The notes under the pieces are model-generated. The model worked only from the letters and a program-made list of their open reading frames with translations, was not told the origin of the DNA and made no database searches. DNA of 64,000 nt from Methanobrevibacter sp. GTDB lineage: Archaea; Methanobacteriota; Methanobacteria; Methanobacteriales; Methanobacteriaceae. Below are positions 57,553-64,000 of the stretch, piece by piece; position 1 is the stretch's first letter; every line of letters starts with the position of its first letter. The translations under genes were made by a program, and so were the position numbers. Location: contig NZ_JAFUHT010000011.1 of the NCBI RefSeq assembly GCF_017468685.1, forward strand, positions 1 through 64,000, given 5' to 3'.

Positions 57553-57831
57553 CTATAAAGCTTCATCAATAAGTTGTTTAAAGTTAGAACTTTCTTTTTG
57601 TAATTCTTCTGCTGCTTTTTTCAATACAGTTCTAGGTCTTTTTCCTCTTTTGGTTTTAATTGTCATTTGTGGTTTTCCAGTAAGAGGGTGATCGATATTG
57701 TAAACAGCATATTCAACATCAGGATCCTGCATTAAGATATGTCTTAAAGCATTACAAACTCCGTGACTTTCATCTTTTACTTCAAAAGTGAGTTCTAAAG
57801 TTTTATCCTCAATAATTTCAAAATTTTCCAT
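57553..57831 (-). CDS. rpoL: DNA-directed RNA polymerase subunit L
   Basis: The 92-residue Rpb11-like assembly subunit that pairs with RpoD: LELTFEVKDESHGVCNALRHILMQDPDVEYAVYNIDHPLTGKPQMTI pattern (shown in part), with the conserved HPL and GKP elements. GGTTGAT before the ATG; 14 bp after csl4. Confidence 0.94.
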   Translation of the reverse strand: MENFEIIEDKTLELTFEVKDESHGVCNALRHILMQDPDVEYAVYNIDHPLTGKPQMTIKTKRGKRPRTVLKKAAEELQKESSNFKQLIDEAL

Positions 57832-57845
57832 TTTATCAACCTTAA

Positions 57846-58415
57846 TTAATCATTAACATAGTTTTTAGAGACTTTACGTCTTTCTTTTTTATTGCAAGTA
57901 TTACACTGAAGTTCATTTTCTTTTTGTGTAGTATGCATGTAATCTCTACAACGGGTACACATTGCCTTTAGGACTCCACAATCATCATCCACAGTTCCCA
58001 AATCAACATTGTCTCCGGTAATTTTCACTACTTTTGCCTGAATGATGTCTCCTATTCTAAAAGCATCAGATAATTTTTCTAAATAATCTTTTTTTGCTTG
58101 TGAAATGTGAATAGCTCCCATATAAGGTAGAGCTAATGGTCTTCCATTATCTTTCATACAGTCGATTTTAACGTTAGCCCTTTGAGGTTTGATATCAGTT
58201 ATCTGACCATAAACAACATCTCCAACTTTCAAAAGAGCTGGTTTTGCATCTGACACAACAGAAATTACCTTCATTTTTTGATTAATTTTAACATTTCCTA
58301 GTACTGCTGATTTAATGTCTCCATTATCATCATAAGTACCTTCTCCTGGTAGGTATTGCTCAATAATTCCCAATTTGTCTCCAGGCATTACTATTTTTTC
58401 TTCTTCCACACTCAT
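57846..58415 (-). CDS. csl4: Exosome RNA-binding subunit Csl4
   Basis: Csl4 caps the archaeal exosome and helps to recruit DnaG and RNA. The 189-residue protein has the N-terminal beta domain (MPGDKLGIIEQYLPGEGTYD), an S1 domain (KVGDVVYGQITDIKPQRANVKI; AIHISQAKKDYLEKL) and a zinc ribbon CTRC...CNTC. GGTGAT lies before the ATG. Confidence 0.93.
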   Translation of the reverse strand: MSVEEEKIVMPGDKLGIIEQYLPGEGTYDDNGDIKSAVLGNVKINQKMKVISVVSDAKPALLKVGDVVYGQITDIKPQRANVKIDCMKDNGRPLALPYMGAIHISQAKKDYLEKLSDAFRIGDIIQAKVVKITGDNVDLGTVDDDCGVLKAMCTRCRDYMHTTQKENELQCNTCNKKERRKVSKNYVND

Positions 58416-58530
58416 ATTAAAATCACCAAAAATATAAAAATTTCTTTAATATAATAACTTTATTCATGTTTATATTTAAAAGTATTTATTATTTTGTTTT
58501 TATTTAAATCGATGTTTAATTCTTTTTATC

Positions 58531-58641
58531 CTAAAACAATATTGATATGAACTTATAATATTGTTTTAGACTTATATAGATACTTTTAAAAGTAATGAAG
58601 TTCATAATATTATTTAAACTTTGAATGGATAAACTCCATTC
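58531..58641 (+). promoter_or_regulatory. Dense inverted repeats upstream of the unknown operon
   Basis: Three nested structures. A perfect 13-bp inverted repeat CTAAAACAATATT (58531-58543) / AATATTGTTTTAG (58557-58569). An 8-bp one ATGAACTT (58547-58554) / AAGTTCAT (58598-58605). A hairpin GAATGGA (58623-58629) / TCCATTC (58635-58641) with a five-base loop. ATAATATT-TTT segments also repeat directly. A TATA-like TTATATAGA (58572-58580) lies inside, so the first two may be operators and the last a leader hairpin. Confidence 0.65.
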
Positions 58642-58682
58642 TTTAATTTTAAAATTAATATAAGAATATAGGAGGTTTAAAA

Positions 58683-59285
58683 ATGTCAAATCAACTTAAT
58701 AGTAAGTATAATTTTCTTTCATCCGAAAAAGAAATCTATGATTTCATTAATGAAAATGAAAATACATTAAAAATAATTAATGCAATGGAACCGCAATTAA
58801 TTAAACATTTTCCTAATAATGAATTGTCAATTGAGATTTGCGATAAATTAGGATGGACAACAGAAACCAAACTGTTGCTTAATGTTCATGTTGATGAGGA
58901 AATGTTTTTCAATGGCATGTTGGATCATTTCAACGAAATCTATCATGACATTAAACCCCTCATTGAAAATATTGAAAATACTGTTGTACTATTCCCCAAA
59001 ATTTCAAATAAAAACTTTGATAGATTAAGCAATACCAGTGCAATTAATCTTATGGCACGAACTGCATACTTTAATAATTATAATAATGGAATAATTCAAA
59101 GGGAAATGAGTTTTAGAGAAATTCCAAAGTCTCAACAGGTCGATGAGATAATTGAATATTGCAGAACCCATAACAATCCAAATATTTCAGACATAGTATA
59201 TGACCTGCAGCTCGAGCTTTTCACTGTGGATGATATTCTAGATGAACTGGAGGAAAAAGGCATTCATTTGGATGTTAAATATTAG
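58683..59285 (+). CDS. Unknown protein, first gene of a two-gene operon
   Basis: A 200-residue soluble, acidic protein with no signal peptide or membrane span. The middle (about 50-130) mixes helix and strand: ELSIEICDKLGWTTETKLLLNVHVDEEMFFNGMLDHFNEI pattern in two parts, then NTVVLFPKISNKNFDRLSN. The C-terminal 50 residues (QQVDEIIEYCRTHNNPNISDIVYDLQ; LFTVDDILDELEEKGI) read as a winged-helix-like module. I do not recognise the family. A perfect AGGAGG site precedes the ATG; codon use matches the neighbours. It stands on the opposite strand between csl4 and dph2. Confidence 0.75.
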   Translation: MSNQLNSKYNFLSSEKEIYDFINENENTLKIINAMEPQLIKHFPNNELSIEICDKLGWTTETKLLLNVHVDEEMFFNGMLDHFNEIYHDIKPLIENIENTVVLFPKISNKNFDRLSNTSAINLMARTAYFNNYNNGIIQREMSFREIPKSQQVDEIIEYCRTHNNPNISDIVYDLQLELFTVDDILDELEEKGIHLDVKY

Positions 59286-59298
59286 ATGGTGATGCAAT

Positions 59299-59484
59299 AT
59301 GACAATCTATGTTAAAAAAGGAGATAGAATTAAAGGCGATAGGATTCAATGTGAAGCCAGAAAAATTAGTGACCCTATCCCTATTCCGAAAAGTGGCAGG
59401 CATAAAACGCAACAAATAATTTTGAGGAATAATGCAGAATGTGAAATTAAAAAAGAGTCCAAACATATGGTTGGAAAAGATTAA
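59299..59484 (+). CDS. Unknown small basic protein, second gene of the operon
   Basis: A 61-residue, Lys/Arg-rich protein (KKGDRIKGDRIQCEARKISD, PIPIPKSGRHKTQQI) with a GDRI repeat. It starts 13 bp after its neighbour, with GGTGATG in the gap, so translation is credible. The charge suggests nucleic-acid binding. Size and pairing would suit an antitoxin or small partner protein, but nothing proves it. The stop lies in a terminator hairpin shared with dph2. Confidence 0.65.
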   Translation: MTIYVKKGDRIKGDRIQCEARKISDPIPIPKSGRHKTQQIILRNNAECEIKKESKHMVGKD

Positions 59485-59499
59485 AGTTTTTCTAACCAT
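59467..59499. terminator. Bidirectional terminator holding two stop codons
   Basis: A 12-bp stem ATGGTTGGAAAA / TTTTCTAACCAT (one G-T pair) with a nine-base loop. The TAA of the small basic gene lies in the loop and the TAG of dph2 in the right arm. Confidence 0.6.
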
Positions 59500-60508
59500 A
59501 TCTTTCATGGAACAAAATTTCATCCAGTTGATAGTTTTCCCATTCACGCTTATTTAAAACAATTTCTAATTCCTGTGGTGTTAAAAGCGGTTTTTTATAC
59601 ATCTGTGAATCATCAATAGCTATTCTTGGACATGCACTGACGACAAATGCATCCAATTCCATATATGGGAGCAATGCATCGGGAGTCACATTATCAACCA
59701 GTATGATGTATGATTCCATTCCGTGTTCTTTAAGCAGTTTTTTGGTTTCTTTTGCCAGTGCCATACGGTATTGTCCCTCTTTTGAGGATACCAGAATTCC
59801 CCATTTTTCAGCGCTGCGAGCTTTGGTTATTCTTGCAAAACGAATTCTTAAAATCCTGTCTGCAAACTCCTCCATGTTTCTGATTTCAGAGTTATAGGGA
59901 TCCAAGGCAAGTACGGGGGTGTTTGAAAATAGTTTTATTCCCAGCGGATGGAAATTTCCGTTACCTATGAACAGTATCACATCCACTTCCAAATCCTTGA
60001 TTGATGAGAAATTGCATCCCAGAACCTGTCCCTTTCTGGTTGATGGGGATGAGCCTAAAATCACTTCTTTTCCGTTGTCTTCAAGAAAATCCTTTGTTTC
60101 ACTTAAAAGATGCAAATGCTGTGTTGTTGTTACAAGTCCTATTCGTGAGTATTCCTTTAAGTATTCCAAACTTTTTTTAAGGTCTTTTCTTATGTCGATT
60201 TTTGAGTATGCTTCAATGAACAGTGTCGGGATTTCATATTTCAAAGGAAGCGGGGTGTGGCCGTAATGAATAATTAAATCCACTGAACCTTTCATTTTCC
60301 AGTCGCCGACATCACATGCTCCAAAACATGGATCTCCTGAAATTATAACAATTGCATCGGTTTCCTCTTCTATTTCACGAGCTATTTTTGTGGCTTGAAC
60401 CTTTAGGCCTTCTGGAAACTGTAATCCAACTGTCTTTGCATCGATTGAGTTGATTTTTCGAATTACCTTGTCTAAATCCATATCATACATTGACATTTTA
60501 ATCTTCAA
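59492..60508 (-). CDS. dph2: Diphthamide synthase subunit Dph2
   Basis: Dph2 is a non-canonical radical SAM enzyme that transfers the aminocarboxypropyl group of SAM to a His of elongation factor 2. The 338-residue protein has three Cys regions that bind the 4Fe-4S cluster ([30 protein letters not shown]), plus IHYGHTPLP and [11 protein letters not shown]. It overlaps the upstream hpt gene by 11 bp. Confidence 0.94.
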   Translation of the reverse strand: MKIKMSMYDMDLDKVIRKINSIDAKTVGLQFPEGLKVQATKIAREIEEETDAIVIISGDPCFGACDVGDWKMKGSVDLIIHYGHTPLPLKYEIPTLFIEAYSKIDIRKDLKKSLEYLKEYSRIGLVTTTQHLHLLSETKDFLEDNGKEVILGSSPSTRKGQVLGCNFSSIKDLEVDVILFIGNGNFHPLGIKLFSNTPVLALDPYNSEIRNMEEFADRILRIRFARITKARSAEKWGILVSSKEGQYRMALAKETKKLLKEHGMESYIILVDNVTPDALLPYMELDAFVVSACPRIAIDDSQMYKKPLLTPQELEIVLNKREWENYQLDEILFHERYG

Positions 60509-61067
60509 TTGTGCTTTCGATAACTACCTTGCCGTCAATAACATCTAATTTTACAATAGATAAAACATCGATTCCGGTTTCTTTTTTAACTATTTCCTTT
60601 CCCTGACCTTTGTCAATGATTGCCACTACGGATTTTAAATCCAAACCCATATCCTGCAATGTCTTAATCAATGCCACTAGGGTTCCTCCGGTACTTACAA
60701 CATCGTCAATGAGCAAAATCTTTTCACCTTCATGCAAATCGTTAACATAAAGGTTTGATGAGCCGTAACCGGTTTTTTGATATACTTCCTTTTCACCTGG
60801 CAGGCCATATTGTCTTTTACGAATCACGACAAATGGAATGTCTGTTGCAAGGGACAATGCAGTTGCCAAGTGTATTCCCATTGCTTCCACAGCTACAATC
60901 TTATCAATGTTCAAGTCAGCATACTTGTGCACTGCAAGTGACAGTTCTCTAAGCATTATAGGGTCCATTGCAGGAACACCATCACTTATAGGATTTACAA
61001 AATAGTTGTAATCTCCTTTTTTGACAATTGGGGATTCTTCTAATGATTTGATTACTTCTTCTAACAT
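60498..61067 (-). CDS. hpt: Hypoxanthine/guanine phosphoribosyltransferase (archaeal type)
   Basis: A 189-residue purine salvage enzyme. [36 protein letters not shown] and the PRPP motif [18 protein letters not shown] are typical of the archaeal Hpt/Apt-like group. The ATG at 61067 (GTGAG upstream) begins [18 protein letters not shown]; the longer frame from 61253 runs antisense through the ffh start and is not credible. Confidence 0.92.
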   Translation of the reverse strand: MLEEVIKSLEESPIVKKGDYNYFVNPISDGVPAMDPIMLRELSLAVHKYADLNIDKIVAVEAMGIHLATALSLATDIPFVVIRKRQYGLPGEKEVYQKTGYGSSNLYVNDLHEGEKILLIDDVVSTGGTLVALIKTLQDMGLDLKSVVAIIDKGQGKEIVKKETGIDVLSIVKLDVIDGKVVIESTIED

Positions 61068-61152
61068 AGTACTCACACGAAAATTATTAAAACTTAATAA
61101 ATATAAATATATCTTAATATAATAATTAACTTTTCTAATAGATGTGATTAAT

Positions 61153-62496
61153 ATGCTCGGAAATTTAGGAGAAAATCTTACTAATACTATGAAAAAATTA
61201 GTAGGAATGTCAGTTATTGATAAAAAAACAATAAAAGAAGTTGTAAAAGACATACAACGTGCATTAATTCAATCTGACGTTAATATTAAATTAGTTTTAG
61301 ATTTATCAAAAAAAATAGAATCACGTGCTCTTGAAGAGGAACCTCCAAAAGGTATTACTCCAAGAGAACATGTTATAACAATTATTTATGAAGAAATGGT
61401 CAACCTTTTAGGCAGTGAAGCAGCAGGCCTTGACATTAACGACAGACCATATAAGATATTATTCCTCGGTCTTCAGGGTTCAGGTAAAACCACCACTATA
61501 GGTAAGCTGTGCAGATACCTGCAAAAGAAAGGTTTCAACCCGGCTGTTGTATGTACAGACACATGGAGGCCGGCAGCATATGAACAGTTAAGGCAGCTGA
61601 CTGAAGAGATGGATGTTCCTTTATATGGGGATCCTGACAATAAGGATGCACTTGATTTGGCCCAAAAAGGTCTTAAGGAGTTCAAAAACCGTAAGGTCAT
61701 AATTTTCGATACTGCAGGAAGACACAAGGAAGAATCCGATTTGATTGCTGAGATGGATGAATTGGATAATATCATCAATCCTAATGAAGCTATTCTTGTA
61801 ATTGACGGTACAATCGGTCAGCAGGCAGGTGAACAGGCAAAGGCATTTTCACAGGCAACTGACATTGGTTCAATTATCATTACAAAACTTGACGGTTCAG
61901 CAAAAGGTGGGGGTGCAATGTCTGCTGTAGCTGAAACTGGCGCTCCAATCAAATTCATCGGTACAGGGGAAAGAGTGGATGACTTTGAACTCTTTGACCC
62001 TGAAAGATTCATTTCCAGACTGCTTGGTATGGGAGACATCAAATCCCTTATAGAAAAGGCAGAGGAAAACATCGATGAGGATATTGCAGAAAAGACCATG
62101 AACAACATGCTTACAGGTAAGTTCACATTGATGGATATGAAAAACCAGTTTGAGATGATGAACAGCATGGGTCCGATGCAGCAGGTCCTCAACATGATTC
62201 CGGGTATGGGAAACAAAATCTCAAAAGAGGCATCTAAAATGACAGAAGAGAAATTGGAGTCATATAAAATCATGATGTCTTCAATGACAGAAGAGGAGAT
62301 GCTCAATCCTAAAATCATAAAACAATCCAGAATTCAGAGAATCGCAAGAGGATCTGGTGTTGATGAAAGTGAAGTTAAGGAACTATTGAAATACTACAAC
62401 AACACCAAAAAGACCATGAAAGGAATAGGAAAACGTGGCGGACGCCTGAGAGGGGGAGCCATGAACCGTATGATGGGACAATTCATGCAAAGATAA
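61153..62496 (+). CDS. ffh: Signal recognition particle protein SRP54
   Basis: SRP54 binds 7S RNA and signal sequences and delivers ribosomes to FtsY. The 447-residue GTPase has the N domain, G1 [27 protein letters not shown]3 [10 protein letters not shown]4 [11 protein letters not shown] and the Met-rich M domain ([40 protein letters not shown]). The ATG at 61153 follows GTGAT. pus10 begins one base after the stop. Confidence 0.96.
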   Translation: MLGNLGENLTNTMKKLVGMSVIDKKTIKEVVKDIQRALIQSDVNIKLVLDLSKKIESRALEEEPPKGITPREHVITIIYEEMVNLLGSEAAGLDINDRPYKILFLGLQGSGKTTTIGKLCRYLQKKGFNPAVVCTDTWRPAAYEQLRQLTEEMDVPLYGDPDNKDALDLAQKGLKEFKNRKVIIFDTAGRHKEESDLIAEMDELDNIINPNEAILVIDGTIGQQAGEQAKAFSQATDIGSIIITKLDGSAKGGGAMSAVAETGAPIKFIGTGERVDDFELFDPERFISRLLGMGDIKSLIEKAEENIDEDIAEKTMNNMLTGKFTLMDMKNQFEMMNSMGPMQQVLNMIPGMGNKISKEASKMTEEKLESYKIMMSSMTEEEMLNPKIIKQSRIQRIARGSGVDESEVKELLKYYNNTKKTMKGIGKRGGRLRGGAMNRMMGQFMQR

Positions 62497-62497
62497 T

Positions 62498-63703
62498 ATG
62501 AAATTAGCTAGTGATATTTTAAAGGAAACTGATGGTAAAATCTGCAAGCATTGTCTTGGACGCAAACTGTCAAGAACAATCGAAGGCGCAAACAATATCG
62601 AAAGGGCAGACAAGGTCTGTGAAGAGTTAAATATTGACTTGGATGATGTTGATTGTGTAATCTGTGATAACATATTTTATAAGCTGGATGATAATTTATA
62701 TGATAAGATTGATGCTAAAATAAACCAGCTTGGTGTTGAGTTCGATACATTTCTTGTAGGTTCACAAATTCCCAAAGATATTCAAAAACGTGATGAGGAA
62801 TTGTCTGAAAAATTCAATTTAGGTGTTGAAACTCTTAAAAAGGAAGTTAACAGGTTAATTGGTCTTGGAATTTGGGAAAGGTATGATAAGGATGCCGAAT
62901 TTGAAAGACAGGACATTGTTTTCAACATAGATTTGACTAAAAATCCGAAAGTCAGAATTCAGATTAATCCGTTATACATAGAAGGAAAATACAATAAGCT
63001 AAAACGTGGAATACCTCAAACCAAATGGCCATGCACAAAATGCAAAGGCAGAGGTTGTGAAGAGTGTAATTACACAGGAAAACAGTATCCAGAATCCGTT
63101 GAAGAGCTAATATCCGAGCATTTCTTAAAAGTAACCAATGGACGTGAAGCAAAATTCCACGGTGCCGGTCGTGAAGACATTGATGTATTGATGCTTGGTT
63201 CAGGAAGGCCATTTGTATTGGAAATTAAGGAGCCAAGAATAAGAAATATTGATTTGGCCGAAATGGAGGAAAAAATCAACAAAATCAATGAGGGAAAGAC
63301 CTCATACCATAACCTGCACTTATGCGAAAGGCCAAGAAAAGCTGAAATAAAGCAATCCTCACCTGATACATATAAGGTTTATCAGGCTATTGTAAAATGT
63401 GATGAGGCATATGATGAGGATAAATTAAAAGATTTGTTGAAACTGGATGAAATAAACCAGCAAACACCTCTAAGAGTACTTAGAAGAAGAACTGACATGG
63501 TTAGAATCAAGCATGTTCTGGACTTGTCTTATGAAGTGATTGACGATAAAACTTTTAGCATGAAAATCAAAACAGAAGGAGGACTTTACATCAAGGAACT
63601 GATATCCGGAGATGAGGGAAGAAGTCAACCTAATGTAAGTGAGATATTGGGTGTTAATGCAGTTTGTGAACAGTTGGACGTATTGGAAGTAAGTGAAAAG
63701 TGA
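62498..63703 (+). CDS. pus10: tRNA pseudouridine synthase Pus10
   Basis: Pus10 makes pseudouridine 54 and 55 in archaeal tRNA T loops. The 401-residue protein has an N-terminal THUMP-like/zinc part (CKHCLGRKLSRTIEGANN, CVICDN), a second Cys set (WPCTKCKGRGCEECNYTGKQYPES), and the catalytic Asp in FHGAGREDIDVLMLGSGRPFV pattern. The end (TEGGLYIKELISGDEGRSQPNVSEIL) is typical. Confidence 0.94.
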   Translation: MKLASDILKETDGKICKHCLGRKLSRTIEGANNIERADKVCEELNIDLDDVDCVICDNIFYKLDDNLYDKIDAKINQLGVEFDTFLVGSQIPKDIQKRDEELSEKFNLGVETLKKEVNRLIGLGIWERYDKDAEFERQDIVFNIDLTKNPKVRIQINPLYIEGKYNKLKRGIPQTKWPCTKCKGRGCEECNYTGKQYPESVEELISEHFLKVTNGREAKFHGAGREDIDVLMLGSGRPFVLEIKEPRIRNIDLAEMEEKINKINEGKTSYHNLHLCERPRKAEIKQSSPDTYKVYQAIVKCDEAYDEDKLKDLLKLDEINQQTPLRVLRRRTDMVRIKHVLDLSYEVIDDKTFSMKIKTEGGLYIKELISGDEGRSQPNVSEILGVNAVCEQLDVLEVSEK

Positions 63704-63707
63704 TAGT

Positions 63708-64000
63708 ATGGCAGAAGAATTTACACATTTAACAGACAGTGGAGTACACATGGTTGAAGTGGGCGGAAAACCCGATCAAAAAAGGCGTGCAATAGCACAG
63801 GGAAGCATATTTTTAGACAAACACACTATTGAACTGATTCAAAACGAGGATATAAAGAAAGGAAATGTTTTAACTACTGCCCAAATTGCAGGAATACAGG
63901 CTGTTAAAAACACTTCTTCAATAATACCATTATGTCATCCGTTGGCTTTGACAGGAATTGAACTTGATTTTGTAGTAAAAGAAGATGAAATCATTGCAAA
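63708..64000 (+). CDS. moaC: Cyclic pyranopterin monophosphate synthase, 3' end outside the window
   Basis: Only the first 97 codons are present. MAEEFTHLTDSGVHMVEVG opens the protein, then RRAIAQGSIFL and SIIPLCHPLALTGIELDF with the conserved CHP. MoaC forms cyclic pyranopterin in molybdopterin synthesis, the same pathway as moeA earlier in the window. The start follows the pus10 stop by four bases. Confidence 0.92.
   Translation, partial: MAEEFTHLTDSGVHMVEVGGKPDQKRRAIAQGSIFLDKHTIELIQNEDIKKGNVLTTAQIAGIQAVKNTSSIIPLCHPLALTGIELDFVVKEDEIIA

Noticed and set aside
61068-61253. N-terminal extension of the hypoxanthine phosphoribosyltransferase
   Set aside because: It runs antisense into the ffh start and reads as an unlikely hydrophobic stretch; the ATG at 61067 gives the family's normal beginning.

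Overview
The window is a stretch of an AT-rich euryarchaeal chromosome, almost certainly a hydrogenotrophic methanogen of the Methanobacteriales and most likely a Methanobrevibacter. The support is methanogenesis marker protein 11, heterodisulfide reductase HdrA, an F420H2 oxidase, an MsvR-type redox regulator, archaeal information proteins (RPA, RadA, TFS, RpoL, Csl4, Dph2, SRP54, Pus10), TATA-type promoters, and Shine-Dalgarno sites of the GGTGAT/GGAGG kind. Function names rest on motifs and family knowledge read from the sequence; no database search was run.

Layout. 1-2.6 kb is a small mobile zone: a frameshifted DDE transposase facing a tyrosine recombinase. 2.7-4.5 kb holds thiL and a radical SAM gene, followed by about 620 bp of non-coding DNA with hairpins and an imperfect repeat. 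5.1-9.6 kb (minus) carries UbiD-family decarboxylase, a two-domain PurE and Tex. 9.8-11.5 kb is a membrane glycosyltransferase with an unusual C-terminal domain. 11.5-15.8 kb (minus) is leuC-leuD-leuB, a 37-residue membrane protein, ribH and mmp11. A DUF2264-like gene follows.

17.1-28.5 kb is a cell-surface glycan cluster: a WecC-like UDP-sugar dehydrogenase, the four dTDP-rhamnose genes (rfbD, A, C, B), two tandem half-size membrane proteins, a TagF-like glycerophosphotransferase, three GT2 glycosyltransferases and a polyprenyl-phosphate sugar transferase. Between rfbD and rfbA sits a translationally coupled pair that reads clearly as a secreted barnase-type ribonuclease and its barstar-type inhibitor.

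28.7-32.2 kb is RPA-RadA. 32.3-39 kb holds an AEC-family carrier, hdrA, glyA with a DmrX-like flavoprotein, a DUF192 protein and a FrnE-like thioredoxin-fold protein. 39.1-46.9 kb is ileS-purL-moeA-site-2 protease, preceded by a structured leader. fprA (minus) follows. Its upstream region holds a palindrome that also occurs upstream of the MsvR-like regulator gene 4 kb away. The same intergenic region carries 68-bp direct repeats in front of an AAA/STAND-like ATPase.

49.8-64 kb holds an HXXEE membrane protein, tcdA, tatD, the MsvR-like regulator, cbiL, a Rad3/DinG-like helicase and tRNA-Arg(TCG). Next come TFS-NUDIX-RpoL-Csl4, an unrecognised two-gene operon behind a leader full of inverted repeats, dph2-hpt, ffh-pus10 and the start of moaC.

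The strongest candidates for something little described are the barnase/barstar pair inside the rhamnose operon and the unknown operon at 58.7-59.5 kb. The shared operator linking fprA with its probable regulator comes next.
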